Translations under genes and position numbers: made by a program
Shown: piece after piece, positions 43,405-50,882 of the stretch
Numbering within the stretch: the stretch's first letter is position 1
Layout of the letters: every line of letters begins with the position of its first letter
The notes under the pieces: model-generated
Database searches by the model: none
Told to the model about the DNA's origin: nothing
The model's input: the letters and a program-made list of their open reading frames with translations, nothing else
NCBI GenBank assembly: GCA_019635755.1
Contig: JAHBYW010000001.1
Coordinates: 248,001-312,000, forward strand
From: Rhizobiaceae bacterium
Lineage (GTDB): Bacteria > Pseudomonadota > Alphaproteobacteria > Rhizobiales > Rhizobiaceae
Length of the DNA stretch: 64,000 bases
Direction of reading: 5' to 3'

Positions 43405-44295
43405 TCACCTCACCAGCGGCCCGCCGTCGAACACGCCGCCATCGGTGACATAGGCGTAGCCGGCGTCGTTGCCGGGCAGGTGCGGAAAGCCGCGGAAGTT
43501 CAGCGCATTGTCGAACTTCGCCTTGCACGTCGCGAAACTCTTGTCGCAGCCGGCCTTGACCGTGAAATTGTCGCCGGGTTCGGGCGCGGTCCAGTTGCCG
43601 GGCCAGAGCGCCAGCGTGACGTCCGAGCCCTTCTTCGCATGCTGCAGCACGCGCGCGGTCCGCCCCGCGTTCACGCCGCCTGTCCACGCGATCGTGCCGA
43701 ACGAGAACCAGCCTGTGGCGTATCCGCCGAGCCCCGAGGCGTGGATCGCGCCCGGCCCGGTCACCGCGGTCACCGTGCCGGTCCCGACGAACGCTCCGAC
43801 GGCCAGCGCGAAGCCGCACCGTGCATCGCCCAGTTCGGCATCGCACGTCCGCCTGACATAGCGTCCCGCCGGCCGGTCGAGCGCGCCCGCCAGGCTGCCG
43901 ATCTCGGCGACGAAGCGATGGTCGCTCCTCACGATCCGCCCGATGGTGCCGGTGCGGATCAGCGCGAACTCCGTCGGGTCGGTCCAGTTCACCAGCAGCG
44001 TCTCGACCGTCGCGCCGTCATAGAGCCCTGCCGCGACATCCGCCTCGTGGATCGTGTCGGACGACAGCGCGCCCTCGACATCCACAGTGTCGTTCGCCAG
44101 CCCCAGCGTGTCGCGCGCTTCGGTGCCGGTGAAGCCCGACGCCGGCTCGAAATTCGTGCCGCCCACCACCAGCGCGCGGTCGTGGTCGGTGAAGCCCACA
44201 ACGGTGCCGTCCTTGCGCGTCAGCCGCCAGCAATGGCAGAGGCTCGTCGCCTCGCCCGCCATGTGCGCCAGGAGCGGCGCCGGATAGCTCGTCAC
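43405..44295 (-). CDS. GTA tail/baseplate protein, DUF2163 (g13 homologue)
   Basis: 296 residues from a GTG at 44295 that overlaps the g12 stop (GTGA). It matches DUF2163/phage BR0599-like tail proteins: SLCHCWRLTRKDGTVVGFTD at the start (Cys24/Cys26), the FVAEIGSLAGALDRPAGRY segment and four clustered C-terminal cysteines (RRTCDAELGDARCGF, KAGCDKSFATCKAKFDN) that are typical of the family and may bind an iron-sulfur cluster, as seen in the RcGTA baseplate. The last part, NFRGFPHLPGNDAGY, is highly conserved among GTAs. Confidence 0.92.
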   Translation of the reverse strand: MTSYPAPLLAHMAGEATSLCHCWRLTRKDGTVVGFTDHDRALVVGGTNFEPASGFTGTEARDTLGLANDTVDVEGALSSDTIHEADVAAGLYDGATVETLLVNWTDPTEFALIRTGTIGRIVRSDHRFVAEIGSLAGALDRPAGRYVRRTCDAELGDARCGFALAVGAFVGTGTVTAVTGPGAIHASGLGGYATGWFSFGTIAWTGGVNAGRTARVLQHAKKGSDVTLALWPGNWTAPEPGDNFTVKAGCDKSFATCKAKFDNALNFRGFPHLPGNDAGYAYVTDGGVFDGGPLVR

Positions 44296-44942
44296 GGCGC
44301 CACCTCGATCAGCGGAATCGACGGGATCTGCCCCGCCTTGAACGACGACACCGACACGGCGATCCGTTCCGTGTCGAAGCGCACCGGCACGTCGAACTCG
44401 TAGCCGGCCGTGACGAGTGCATCCGCCGCTGGCGTGGCACCCACGGTGAACACGATCTCCGCCGTCGCGCCGTCGAAGTTGAAATCGGCCGGGCTCGCCT
44501 TCTCGACGCCGTCGACCGCGACCTTCAGCGTCGCGACGACAGGCTTCGCGATCGTCCTCCGATACGCGTCCGCGCCCTCGCCATAAGTCTTCGCCAGCGT
44601 GAAGCGTCGCGTGGCTCCGTCGCCGGTGCCGAGCGCCTGGTCGAGCGCGGTCGGCGTCCCCTCCGGCCGGCACGATTTCCAGTCGAGCGGATCGCGGAAG
44701 CGGAACGCATGCAGCGAACCGCGCCTTGCCTCGAAGAAGGCCAGCACATCATGCAGATCGTCCAGCGAGCGCAGGCCGGTGCCGGCATCGAAATGCCGGC
44801 GCGACTGCGCAAACCGCGTGTTGCGCCGCTCGCGGCCGGACATCATCTGCACGATCTCGTTGCGCCGCTCCGGTCCGCCGGTCGCGCCGAACGCCACCGC
44901 GGTCGGAAACCGCACATCGTGGAAGCTGGCGAAGTCCGTCAT
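44292..44942 (-). CDS. GTA distal tail protein, DUF2460 (g12 homologue)
   Basis: 216 residues. DUF2460 signature in the first half: VRFPTAVAFGATGGPERRNE, RRNTRFAQSRRHFDAGTG and LDDLHDVLAFFEARRGSLHA, then FRFRDPLDWKS. In RcGTA this family forms the distal tail ring connecting the tube with the baseplate. The gene overlaps g13 by four bases and is separated from g11 by an 80-base gap that holds a 20-base-arm hairpin. Confidence 0.92.
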   Translation of the reverse strand: MTDFASFHDVRFPTAVAFGATGGPERRNEIVQMMSGRERRNTRFAQSRRHFDAGTGLRSLDDLHDVLAFFEARRGSLHAFRFRDPLDWKSCRPEGTPTALDQALGTGDGATRRFTLAKTYGEGADAYRRTIAKPVVATLKVAVDGVEKASPADFNFDGATAEIVFTVGATPAADALVTAGYEFDVPVRFDTERIAVSVSSFKAGQIPSIPLIEVAP

Positions 44943-44946
44943 TTGG

Positions 44947-45014
44947 GGTCAGAACCTGTTGACTGGATTGGAATGGCGTCGAGATCGGCCGGACCAGATC
45001 AACAGGTCCTGGCC
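44947..45014. repeat. Hairpin with 20-base arms in the g12-g11 gap
   Basis: GGTCAGAACCTGTTGACTGG (44947-44966) pairs with 44994-45014, apart from two mismatches and one bulged base; the core ACCTGTTGA/TCAACAGGT is perfect. Loop of 27 bases. Unlike the other GTA-cluster hairpins it is not made of repeated words. Confidence 0.65.
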
Positions 45015-45022
45015 TCGTCGCC

Positions 45023-45604
45023 TCACAGCGTTCGCGTGCCGCGCGACACCGCGCGCGCCAGCATGCCGGTCAGCTGCGCCTCCGACTTGCGGAAGGAGGC
45101 CGCGTCGGGCGCGCTGACGTTGAAGACGATGCTGACGCCACCGCCCCCTCCCGCCGCGGCGACGCCGAGCTTGCCGTCAGCGCCGCGCGCGAGCGGCAGG
45201 ATCGCCTCGGCGCCGGCCTCGCCCATCAGGCCGAGCTGCCGCCCGCTCGGGAAGAAGGTCGGCGTCGACACCACGCCGCCGTCGGCGAAGGGCGTCACGC
45301 GTCCCGGCACGCCGCCATTGGCAAAGCCCAGCATGCTCGGAAGCCCCCCCCGCAGCCCGCCGAGCGTCGGCCCCAGCATCCCCTTCAATGGCGACAGGCC
45401 CTGCCTCAGCGCCATGTCGGCGATGCGCAGGCCGATGCGTCTCAACGTCGTTTCCAGCTCGTTGCCGCTCGTCACCGCGCCACGCAACATCGACGAGAAG
45501 GAACTGCCGAAGGTCCGCGACAGATCCTCCATCTGCCGCATCGCCGCCTCGAACGGCCTGGTGTCGACGCTCACGTCGAACGCGATCTCACGTCTCTCGG
45601 CCAT
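45023..45604 (-). CDS. GTA tail tape measure protein (g11 homologue)
   Basis: 193 residues, short for a tape measure protein as is usual for RcGTA-like particles with short tails. It starts REIAFDVSVDTRPFEAAMRQ, typical for this GTA group, with an amphipathic helix (MRQMEDLSRTFGSSFSSML), a Gly-rich middle (MLGFANGGVPGRVTPFADGG, characteristic of lambda-like tail proteins) and a C-terminal strand region. It determines tail length and leads DNA entry. Starts within the last 17 bases of the g10.1 homologue. Confidence 0.9.
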   Translation of the reverse strand: MAERREIAFDVSVDTRPFEAAMRQMEDLSRTFGSSFSSMLRGAVTSGNELETTLRRIGLRIADMALRQGLSPLKGMLGPTLGGLRGGLPSMLGFANGGVPGRVTPFADGGVVSTPTFFPSGRQLGLMGEAGAEAILPLARGADGKLGVAAAGGGGGVSIVFNVSAPDAASFRKSEAQLTGMLARAVSRGTRTL

Positions 45605-45809
45605 CGCTCTTCCCGTCGGGAAACATCTGCATCATGCGCTCCAGGTCGCTGCGGCCGGGCGGACCTGCGCCCTGCGCGAAGGCACCGGCCGCCGCCGCGA
45701 ATTCGCGCGGCGTCATCGCCCAGAACTGGTCCGGCGAGAGCTTCAGAACGCCCAGCCCGACGCGCATCACCTCGTCCCAGGGAAACGGCGTGCTGCGCGT
45801 CGCGCTCAC
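45588..45809 (-). CDS. GTA tail assembly protein (g10.1 homologue, DUF2376)
   Basis: 73 residues from a GTG at 45809 overlapping the upstream stop (GTGA). The segment FPWDEVMRVGLGVLKLSPDQ followed by FWAMTPREFAAAAGAF is the hallmark of the small rcc01693-like phage tail assembly chaperones. Acts with the g10 product and the tape measure protein, like lambda G/GT. Overlaps g11 by 17 bases. Confidence 0.88.
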   Translation of the reverse strand: MSATRSTPFPWDEVMRVGLGVLKLSPDQFWAMTPREFAAAAGAFAQGAGPPGRSDLERMMQMFPDGKSDGRET

Positions 45810-46162
45810 GCCTTTTCGTCCAGTTGCTCCCCAGCCGGTGCCTTGTCCTCGCCGAAGGCCGCTTCCAGCAGCGCCGACGCCAGCCGCGCAAATCCGGCGA
45901 TGCCTTCCGGCACGTCCATCGCCGCCACCTCGTCGTCGGTGATCGTGTAGCCGGCGCCGCGCAGGCCGGCGCCCACCAGCCGGATCAGGTCGCGCGCCGC
46001 CAGCCGTCCGCCCGAAAAGCGTTCCACCAGCGCCGCCAGATCATCGACCTCGTAGGCCGCTTCCAGCTCGGCCAGCGAGCCCAGCGTCAGCCTCAATTTG
46101 TAGGGCTCGCCGTTCAGTTCGGCGGCAATCTCGCCGCGCCGTTTGTTCGCGTGCATCGTCAT
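45806..46162 (-). CDS. GTA tail assembly protein (g10 homologue)
   Basis: 118 residues. ANKRRGEIAAELNGEPYKLR and LTLGSLAELEAAYEVDDLAA place it in the gene-transfer-agent gp10 family, predicted tail-tube assembly chaperone. An acidic, low-complexity C-terminus (GEDKAPAGEQLDEKA) is followed directly by the g10.1 start. The g10/g10.1 pair recalls the lambda G/GT pair, but here the two frames join by a GTGA overlap rather than an obvious slippery site. Confidence 0.88.
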   Translation of the reverse strand: MTMHANKRRGEIAAELNGEPYKLRLTLGSLAELEAAYEVDDLAALVERFSGGRLAARDLIRLVGAGLRGAGYTITDDEVAAMDVPEGIAGFARLASALLEAAFGEDKAPAGEQLDEKA

Positions 46163-46170
46163 GTCCTCGC

Positions 46171-46581
46171 TTACGCCGCAAAGCTCAGGGCGCCGGCCGA
46201 TTCCAGCGCGATCTCGAACGCCACCTCGCCATCGTGTGCCCCTGAGTATTCGAGCGAGGTGATCTGGAACGGCCCTTCCAGCGTGCCGAAGTCAGGCACG
46301 ACGAACTGCCAGTCGACGATCGCGCCATCGAAGAAGCGCTGGCGGATCGAGGCGTCCGACGCCGCGTCCTTGAAGATGCCGGCGCCCGACACGGCCGCGC
46401 GCTGGATGCCGCTGCCGGCCAGCAGCTCGCGCCAGCGGCCGGCCGAATCCGCGTCGGTGATGTCGACGGTCTCGCTGTTGAAAGCGATGCGCTTGGAACG
46501 CAGCCCCGCGACGGTGACGAAACTGCCCAGACCGTCAGAATCGATCTTGAGCAGAAGGTCCTTGCCCTTCTGTGCAACCAT
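46171..46581 (-). CDS. GTA major tail tube protein, TP901-1 type (g9 homologue)
   Basis: 136 residues. MVAQKGKDLLLKIDSDGLGS and VAGLRSKRIAFNSETVDITD are typical of the TP901-1 major tail family; GAHDGEVAFEIALESAGAL is the conserved C-terminal strand pair. Polymerises into the tail tube. Ends 8 bases before g10; upstream lies a hairpin-bearing gap to g8. Confidence 0.93.
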   Translation of the reverse strand: MVAQKGKDLLLKIDSDGLGSFVTVAGLRSKRIAFNSETVDITDADSAGRWRELLAGSGIQRAAVSGAGIFKDAASDASIRQRFFDGAIVDWQFVVPDFGTLEGPFQITSLEYSGAHDGEVAFEIALESAGALSFAA

Positions 46582-46626
46582 TTGGAACTCCTGAAGAAAT
46601 GAGAGCTACCCGCCGGCTTCCAGGCT

Positions 46627-46724
46627 GCAGTCGGCAGTCGAGTAGAGAGCGGCTGATGAAACGAGGCAAAAAACGCGGAAGCAGCGGATTGTTCGCTATT
46701 CCCGACTGCCGATTGCCGACTGCC
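46627..46724. repeat. GGCAGTC-word hairpin in the g9-g8 gap
   Basis: 5' arm GCAGTCGGCAGTCG at 46627-46640; 3' arm at about 46704-46724 reading CGACTGCCGATTGCCGACTG plus C(C). The 3' arm runs up to the TAG stop of g8, and a TATTCCC word flanks it on both sides. A variant (GATTGCC) copy shows drift in the middle heptamer. Same family as 50794-50882 and 52057-52173. Confidence 0.7.
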
Positions 46725-47134
46725 TATTCCCGCTCCTCCGTCACCGCCCTGAACCGCAGCAGCCCGTGATACACCGTCTGGTCGTCGTCATAGCGCGCCT
46801 CCTCGAATTCGAAGCGCAGATTGACGAGATGATGATCGCCGAGGTCGAGCGAGGCGTCCTGGAGCCTCGCCTTGACGATCTCCATGATGTCGAGCGTTTC
46901 CTTCTTGCCCTTGGCCTTCGACCATACATGCAGCGTGAACAGCTGCTCCGTGCCGCTCTCGGTGCCGGTGCTCCAGTCGTATACGCTGGTGCGGCCGAAG
47001 GTGATGTAGGGAAACGCGATGTTCGCCGGGGCGTGGTCGAAGATGCGGTTGGCGCCGATCGCAACGGTCAGCGCCGCGTCGCTCCCCAGCGCCTCGAAGA
47101 TCGCGCGTTGCAGTTCAGCGGCCGGCGCGGTCAT
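46724..47134 (-). CDS. GTA tail terminator protein, DUF3168 (g8 homologue)
   Basis: 136 residues. DUF3168: AELQRAIFEALGSDAALTVA, IAFPYITFGRTSVYDWSTGT, then LHVWSKAKGKKETLDIMEIV. Caps the head-proximal end of the tail tube. Its start overlaps the 59-codon frame at 47115-47294 by 20 bases, and its TAG stop is joined directly to the GGCAGTC-word hairpin. Confidence 0.93.
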   Translation of the reverse strand: MTAPAAELQRAIFEALGSDAALTVAIGANRIFDHAPANIAFPYITFGRTSVYDWSTGTESGTEQLFTLHVWSKAKGKKETLDIMEIVKARLQDASLDLGDHHLVNLRFEFEEARYDDDQTVYHGLLRFRAVTEERE

Positions 47135-47294
47135 CGTCGGTCACCCTCCCTGCCTTGGGCATCTCGCCGCGCCTCGAATCGGGCCGCGGCAGGTTTCGAT
47201 CGTACGCACGGTCGGTCTCGTCGGCCAGATCGTGCAGCGCGCGGCGCAAGGTCCGCACCAGCCCGTCCAGCGTCAACGCCATCGTCATCTTCAT
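47115..47294 (-). CDS. Small GTA-cluster protein of unknown function (59 aa)
   Basis: An open frame too short for routine calling, between the g7 and g8 homologues. Its ATG overlaps the g7 stop (ATGA, 47291-47294) and its stop lies 20 bases inside g8, so it fits the overlapping style of the cluster exactly and explains the 156-base space. The product is basic and helical: MKMTMALTLDGLVRTLRRAL, then HDLADETDRAYDRNLPRPD and a polar end. RcGTA has no gene at this place. Function unknown; a head-tail joining or chaperone role is only a guess from position. Confidence 0.55.
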   Translation of the reverse strand: MKMTMALTLDGLVRTLRRALHDLADETDRAYDRNLPRPDSRRGEMPKAGRVTDDDRAGR

Positions 47295-47626
47295 CGGCCC
47301 TTCTCCCGTGTCCGGCAGACCAGGTAGCGCCCGCTCTCGTCCGGGTCGTGAACGGTCAGGATCTCGAATTCCCGCGCGCCCAGCACGAAACGCATGCCAC
47401 TCGCAATGTCGGCGCGTGCTCTCAGCGTCACGCGGTGCGTCACGGTCTCCCGCGTCTGGTCGGCGCCGAACACGGCACGTGCCTCGACCGGCTGCAGCTG
47501 CGCGAACACCGTCGCGATCTCGTCCCAGGCGACGCTGTGCCCGCCCATCCCGTCCCCGGTTGTCGTCGCCACCTGCAGCGAAAGCTCGGTCCGCAGCGCG
47601 CCGGGGTCGATCGTCTCGAGCCGCAT
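47291..47626 (-). CDS. GTA head-tail stopper/adaptor (g7 homologue)
   Basis: 111 residues from ATG 47626, which shares one base with the g6 stop (TGATG). Matches the phage head-tail adaptor (SPP1 gp16-like) family: GALRTELSLQVATTTGDGMG, VFAQLQPVEARAVFGADQTR, GMRFVLGAREFEILTVHDPD. Seals the portal and joins head to tail. The frame stays open far upstream, but those residues belong to the g6 shadow. Confidence 0.9.
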   Translation of the reverse strand: MRLETIDPGALRTELSLQVATTTGDGMGGHSVAWDEIATVFAQLQPVEARAVFGADQTRETVTHRVTLRARADIASGMRFVLGAREFEILTVHDPDESGRYLVCRTREKGR

Positions 47627-48195
47627 CAGAGTCTGCCCCGCCGATAGCCGGCGATCAGCCGGTCGTAGCCGGCCGGATAGGACACCGGCTGGTCCGCAGC
47701 GCCATAGGCCGCGCGAAACTCGTACCAGTGCGCGACCAGCATCAGGATCGCGTGCTTCAGCAAGTCGGGCACGTCCGGACCCGCTTCGCCAAAGCCAGCG
47801 ACGACGTCGATCTCGATGCCGTTCATCGTGTGCAGCGCCGGCGGGCGTTCCGCCAGCAGCAGCCGGGCCGGCCGGGACGCTGCATCGAGCTGGTAGCTCG
47901 CGGCATCGACCAGTGCTGCCTCGCCCTCGGCCCCGAAGACCGTCACCGACAGCACCTCCTTCACGGGGTGAAGCGGCAGCGTCGCGATCCCGTGCCGTGG
48001 CCAGCGGTCCAAAGTCAGCCGCCAGGACTGGTCGATCAGCGCCACGCCGGTCGCCCGCTCGACGTCGTCGCGCGCGGCACGGAGCAGCCCGCCCAGCAGG
48101 TCGTCCTCGCTGTGATGCGCGATCCTGAGATGCGCCTTCGCGTCGGCGAGCGTCACCGGCTCGGCCGCCGGTTCGACGGTTCGAAACAATGCCAT
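47626..48195 (-). CDS. GTA head-tail connector protein (g6 homologue)
   Basis: 189 residues from ATG 48195. Phage gp6-like connector: VTLADAKAHLRIAHHSEDDL, LLRAARDDVERATGVALIDQ and the conserved RLTLDRWP, LPLHPVKEVLSVTVF strands, ending HAILMLVAHWYEFRAAYG. Forms the adaptor ring on the portal. The 295-base gap to the capsid gene upstream is filled by a RIME-like element and another hairpin. Confidence 0.92.
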   Translation of the reverse strand: MALFRTVEPAAEPVTLADAKAHLRIAHHSEDDLLGGLLRAARDDVERATGVALIDQSWRLTLDRWPRHGIATLPLHPVKEVLSVTVFGAEGEAALVDAASYQLDAASRPARLLLAERPPALHTMNGIEIDVVAGFGEAGPDVPDLLKHAILMLVAHWYEFRAAYGAADQPVSYPAGYDRLIAGYRRGRL

Positions 48196-48218
48196 CGTTT
48201 GACCTCGGCTGGAGTTGT

Positions 48219-48249
48219 GCGGCCCCGACGAGAGTAGCGCCGGGGCCGC
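48219..48249. repeat. GC-rich hairpin between capsid and connector genes
   Basis: GCGGCCCCG (48219-48227) and CGGGGCCGC (48241-48249) form a perfect 9-base stem with a 13-base loop. No U-run follows on either strand, so it is not a classical terminator; it could protect the 3' end of the capsid message so that capsid is made in excess of the tail genes. Confidence 0.55.
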
Positions 48250-48319
48250 ATCGGGCGGCGAACGCAAACGCGTCCAGGCCGACGGCAGGGGTGACCGCCG
48301 GCGGACATCGCCGCCCGAA

Positions 48320-48485
48320 TTTGTCGAAGTCGAAACCCCCTCTCCGCCTCGCTTCGCTCGGCACCTCTCCCCCACTTCGTGAGGGGAGAGGATGGGTGCC
48401 AGGCATTGCGGCCGGCGTTTCCTCGCCCCCGTCGATCGGGGGAGAGGTGTCACCGCGAAGCGGTGACGGAGAGGGGGTCGATTGC
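48320..48485. repeat. RIME-like intergenic hairpin element, copy 3
   Basis: Three hairpins: CTCTCCCC-CAC...GTG-A-GGGGAGAG (48365-48390), CTCGCCCCCG...CGGGGGAGAG (48422-48446) and GTCACCGC-GAA-GCGGTGAC (48449-48467), then GAGAGGGGG, with a GCGGCCGG spacer between the first two. Same order as copy 1 at 23798-23930. Inserted downstream of the capsid gene. Confidence 0.65.
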
Positions 48486-48490
48486 CATTC

Positions 48491-49738
48491 TCAGCTCGTC
48501 CCGAACTTCAGCAGCTTGATCGCGTCGAAGTCCTGCACGCCGCCGCCGACGCGCTTCGTCGTGTAGAACAGCACGTAGGGCTTTGCCGAATACGGATCGC
48601 GCAGCACGCGCACGCCGGCGCGATCGACGACCAGGTAGCCGCGCGCGAAATCACCGAACGCGACCGGCGTGGCGTTGACGCCGATGTCCGGCATGTCCTC
48701 GGCTTCGACCAGCGGGAAGCCCATCAGCATCGCGCGCTGTCCCGGCCCCGCCGGCGGCTGCCACAGATAGTTGCCGTCGGCGTCCTTCAGCTTGCGGATC
48801 GCCGCCTGCGTCTTGCGGTTCATTACCCAGGACGCATTCTGGCGGTAGCCAGCCTTCAGCGCGTAGATCGTGTCGATGAGCACGTCCGACGGGTCGTCCT
48901 CCGGCCAGTCAGCGGAGACCCCGGTCGCCACGTAGCCGATCTTGGTCCAGGCCCAGGACCCTTCCGCGACCTTGTCGTAGTCGAGGAAGCCGCGCGGCTT
49001 GTTGGTGCCGTTCCCGGTCACGAAGGCGGCTCCCTCCTGCTCGGCGAAGGCCGCCTCCACCTCGCCGGCGATCCACTGGTCGAGATCGACGACCGCGTCG
49101 TCGAGCAGCGCGGCCGTCGCGGCGGGCATGGCGTAGAGTTCCATCGTCGGAAACGACAGTTCGGCCAGCGTCGCGGTGTTGGTCTGCGGCCGCGACGCGG
49201 TCTCGGCAACCCAGCCGACGGCCGGTCCGGTGATGGAGAAGGGCTTCTTCAGCACCGCCAAGGAAACCTGCCGCACCGAGGCGATTGAGCGGATCGGCGA
49301 CAGTGCCGCCAGGCGCTTGCCGATCTCGGCCTCGGTCTCCTCCGGCACCAGGTAGCCACCGTCCTGGCCTGAGCCGATGGACATGGCCTTGGTGTCGATG
49401 CCGCGGATCATGCGGTCGTCGCCGCTGCGCAGGTAGGCATCGAACGCCTCCTTGTGCTCGCTGGCTAAGCCGCGCGGGCCCCCCAGTGCCGGCCGCGCCT
49501 TCTTCAGCTCGAGCCCGTCGATGGCGCGCTTCTGCTCGTCCAGCGCCTTGGCGATGCGGTCGACCTTCTCGGCCGTCAGCACGTCGGCGTTCGTCTTCTT
49601 CTCGATCTGCCGCAGCCGCTCGTCATTGGCTTCCTTGAAGCTCTCGAACGACTGCATGAACTCGTCGAACGCGTCGGGCAGGTCATGCGGCGCGGCGCTC
49701 TTCAGCTCCGGCGCCGCGGAATGGATTCCAGGGATCAT
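48491..49738 (-). CDS. GTA major capsid protein, HK97 family (g5 homologue)
   Basis: 415 residues from ATG 49738, overlapping the protease stop by ATGA. An N-terminal coiled-coil delta domain (about 25-85, MQSFESFKEANDERLRQIEK) is expected to be cut off by the g4 protease. The HK97 fold follows: GGYLVPEETEAEIGKRLAAL, GPAVGWVAETASRPQTNTAT, AALLDDAVVDLDQWIAGEVE and FVTGNGTNKPRGFLDYDKVA, all standard for phage major capsid proteins. Confidence 0.95.
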   Translation of the reverse strand: MIPGIHSAAPELKSAAPHDLPDAFDEFMQSFESFKEANDERLRQIEKKTNADVLTAEKVDRIAKALDEQKRAIDGLELKKARPALGGPRGLASEHKEAFDAYLRSGDDRMIRGIDTKAMSIGSGQDGGYLVPEETEAEIGKRLAALSPIRSIASVRQVSLAVLKKPFSITGPAVGWVAETASRPQTNTATLAELSFPTMELYAMPAATAALLDDAVVDLDQWIAGEVEAAFAEQEGAAFVTGNGTNKPRGFLDYDKVAEGSWAWTKIGYVATGVSADWPEDDPSDVLIDTIYALKAGYRQNASWVMNRKTQAAIRKLKDADGNYLWQPPAGPGQRAMLMGFPLVEAEDMPDIGVNATPVAFGDFARGYLVVDRAGVRVLRDPYSAKPYVLFYTTKRVGGGVQDFDAIKLLKFGTS

Positions 49739-50439
49739 GCTCTCAGCTCCTTGTTGATGTGGCGGGCCGCCGCGCGGAACTTCCGCGCCATGCCCTCCGG
49801 CGTGCCTCGCGCCGCATCCCGCTCGCCGACGAGGCTGGCGAAGCCGCGGGCGATCACGGCCCGGGCGTCGCTGCGCGCCAGCCCCGCATCCCGCGTCAGC
49901 CAGCGCTCGAACTCGCGCGTGGTCGGCAGCCTGCCGCCGTCCCACGCCTTCACCTTCTCGACGCGCGCACCCGGCTGCATCGGGAACGTCACGACCGAGA
50001 TCTCCCAAAGGTCCGCTTCGACGATGCGACGGACGCCGGTCGCCCTTTCGGTCCGCGCGCGCACCGTGCGGAAGCCGATCGACAGACCGTCCAGCGCGCC
50101 GCTCTTCATCAGCGACAGCACCTCGCGAGCCCGCGCCACGCCACCTTCCAGCCTGCCGCGCACGAACAGCCCGCGCTCGTCTTCGCGCAGCTCTGTCCAG
50201 GCGCCGATCGGCTCGTTCGGATCGTGCTGGAACAGCATGCGGATGCCCGCCGCGCCACGTGTCCGCAGCGATTTCGCGAACGCCCCGCGCTCGACCAGGT
50301 CGCGCCCGAGGTCGACCCGGTCGAACAGGCTGGCATAGCCGGAAAACGTCCCGTCCGCCGCGATCCGCTCCAGGTCGAGGTCGAGGAACTTGCGCTCGTC
50401 GGCAAGCACTCTCTTGGCATCAGGCATCCGTGTGTCCAT
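49735..50439 (-). CDS. GTA prohead protease (g4 homologue)
   Basis: 234 residues; ATG 50439 or 50427. HK97-type prohead serine protease: FSGYASLFDRVDLGRDLVER, catalytic His in MLFQHDPNEPIGAWTELRED (about 69), catalytic Ser in SGALDGLSIGFRTV (about 118). Cleaves scaffold and capsid N-terminal domains during head maturation. Overlaps both neighbours, which fits the order portal - g3.5 - protease - capsid. Confidence 0.93.
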   Translation of the reverse strand: MDTRMPDAKRVLADERKFLDLDLERIAADGTFSGYASLFDRVDLGRDLVERGAFAKSLRTRGAAGIRMLFQHDPNEPIGAWTELREDERGLFVRGRLEGGVARAREVLSLMKSGALDGLSIGFRTVRARTERATGVRRIVEADLWEISVVTFPMQPGARVEKVKAWDGGRLPTTREFERWLTRDAGLARSDARAVIARGFASLVGERDAARGTPEGMARKFRAAARHINKELRA

Positions 50440-50761
50440 CCTCGCGCTTGTCGCCGGCCAGGCGCGCGGCGAGCCGTTCCATCAGGCGCTTCAGCAGCCC
50501 GAGCGCCCACCAGGCGGAGAGGCTGGCCAGCGCCGATCCCATCAGCACCAGTTCGGTGCCGCTGATCGTCGTGTCGATGCCGAGTTCGGTGGCGATCTTC
50601 ATCCCAGCCGTGCCGCCGAAGACGAGGCCGCAGACGACGCCGACGGCGAAGCGCGCCGCCGCCTCGCGTCGCCCGGCGGGCAGGATGTAGGCAAGCGAGA
50701 TCGCCGAGCCGGCGATGGCGCCAAGCACCTTCGCCGCCCACAGCCAGGCTGCGTCGTTCAT
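50420..50761 (-). CDS. GTA small membrane protein (g3.5-position, DUF6107-like)
   Basis: 113 residues from ATG 50761 (MNDAAWLWAAKVLGAIAGSA); the frame open to 50839 would read through the hairpin repeat. Two or three hydrophobic segments (AISLAYILPAGRREAAARFA, VGVVCGLVFGGTAGMKIA, LVLMGSALASLSAWWALGLL) and an acidic/basic tail. Sits between portal and protease like RcGTA g3.5. A holin-like or scaffold role is conceivable but not shown. Confidence 0.8.
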   Translation of the reverse strand: MNDAAWLWAAKVLGAIAGSAISLAYILPAGRREAAARFAVGVVCGLVFGGTAGMKIATELGIDTTISGTELVLMGSALASLSAWWALGLLKRLMERLAARLAGDKREDGHTDA

Positions 50762-50793
50762 GTTGATACCCACGATGGAGAGATTGAGCCTAC

Positions 50794-50882
50794 GGCAGTC
50801 GGCAGTCGGCAGTCGAAAAGTCTGCAACTGCCGGCCCATTGGAATCAGGTTAGATACTCACGACTGCCGACTGCCGACTGCC
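50794..50882. repeat. GGCAGTC-word hairpin in the portal-g3.5 gap
   Basis: The cleanest copy. Three GGCAGTC words plus G at 50794-50815 and their exact reverse complement at 50861-50882, a perfect 22-base stem with a 45-base loop. The last base of the 3' arm is also the last base of the portal TAG stop codon, and a TATTCCC word follows. Confidence 0.85.

Noticed and set aside
45806-45830. Programmed frameshift joining g10 and g10.1 as in lambda G/GT
   Set aside because: No slippery heptamer was seen near the junction; a GTGA stop/start overlap explains expression of both.
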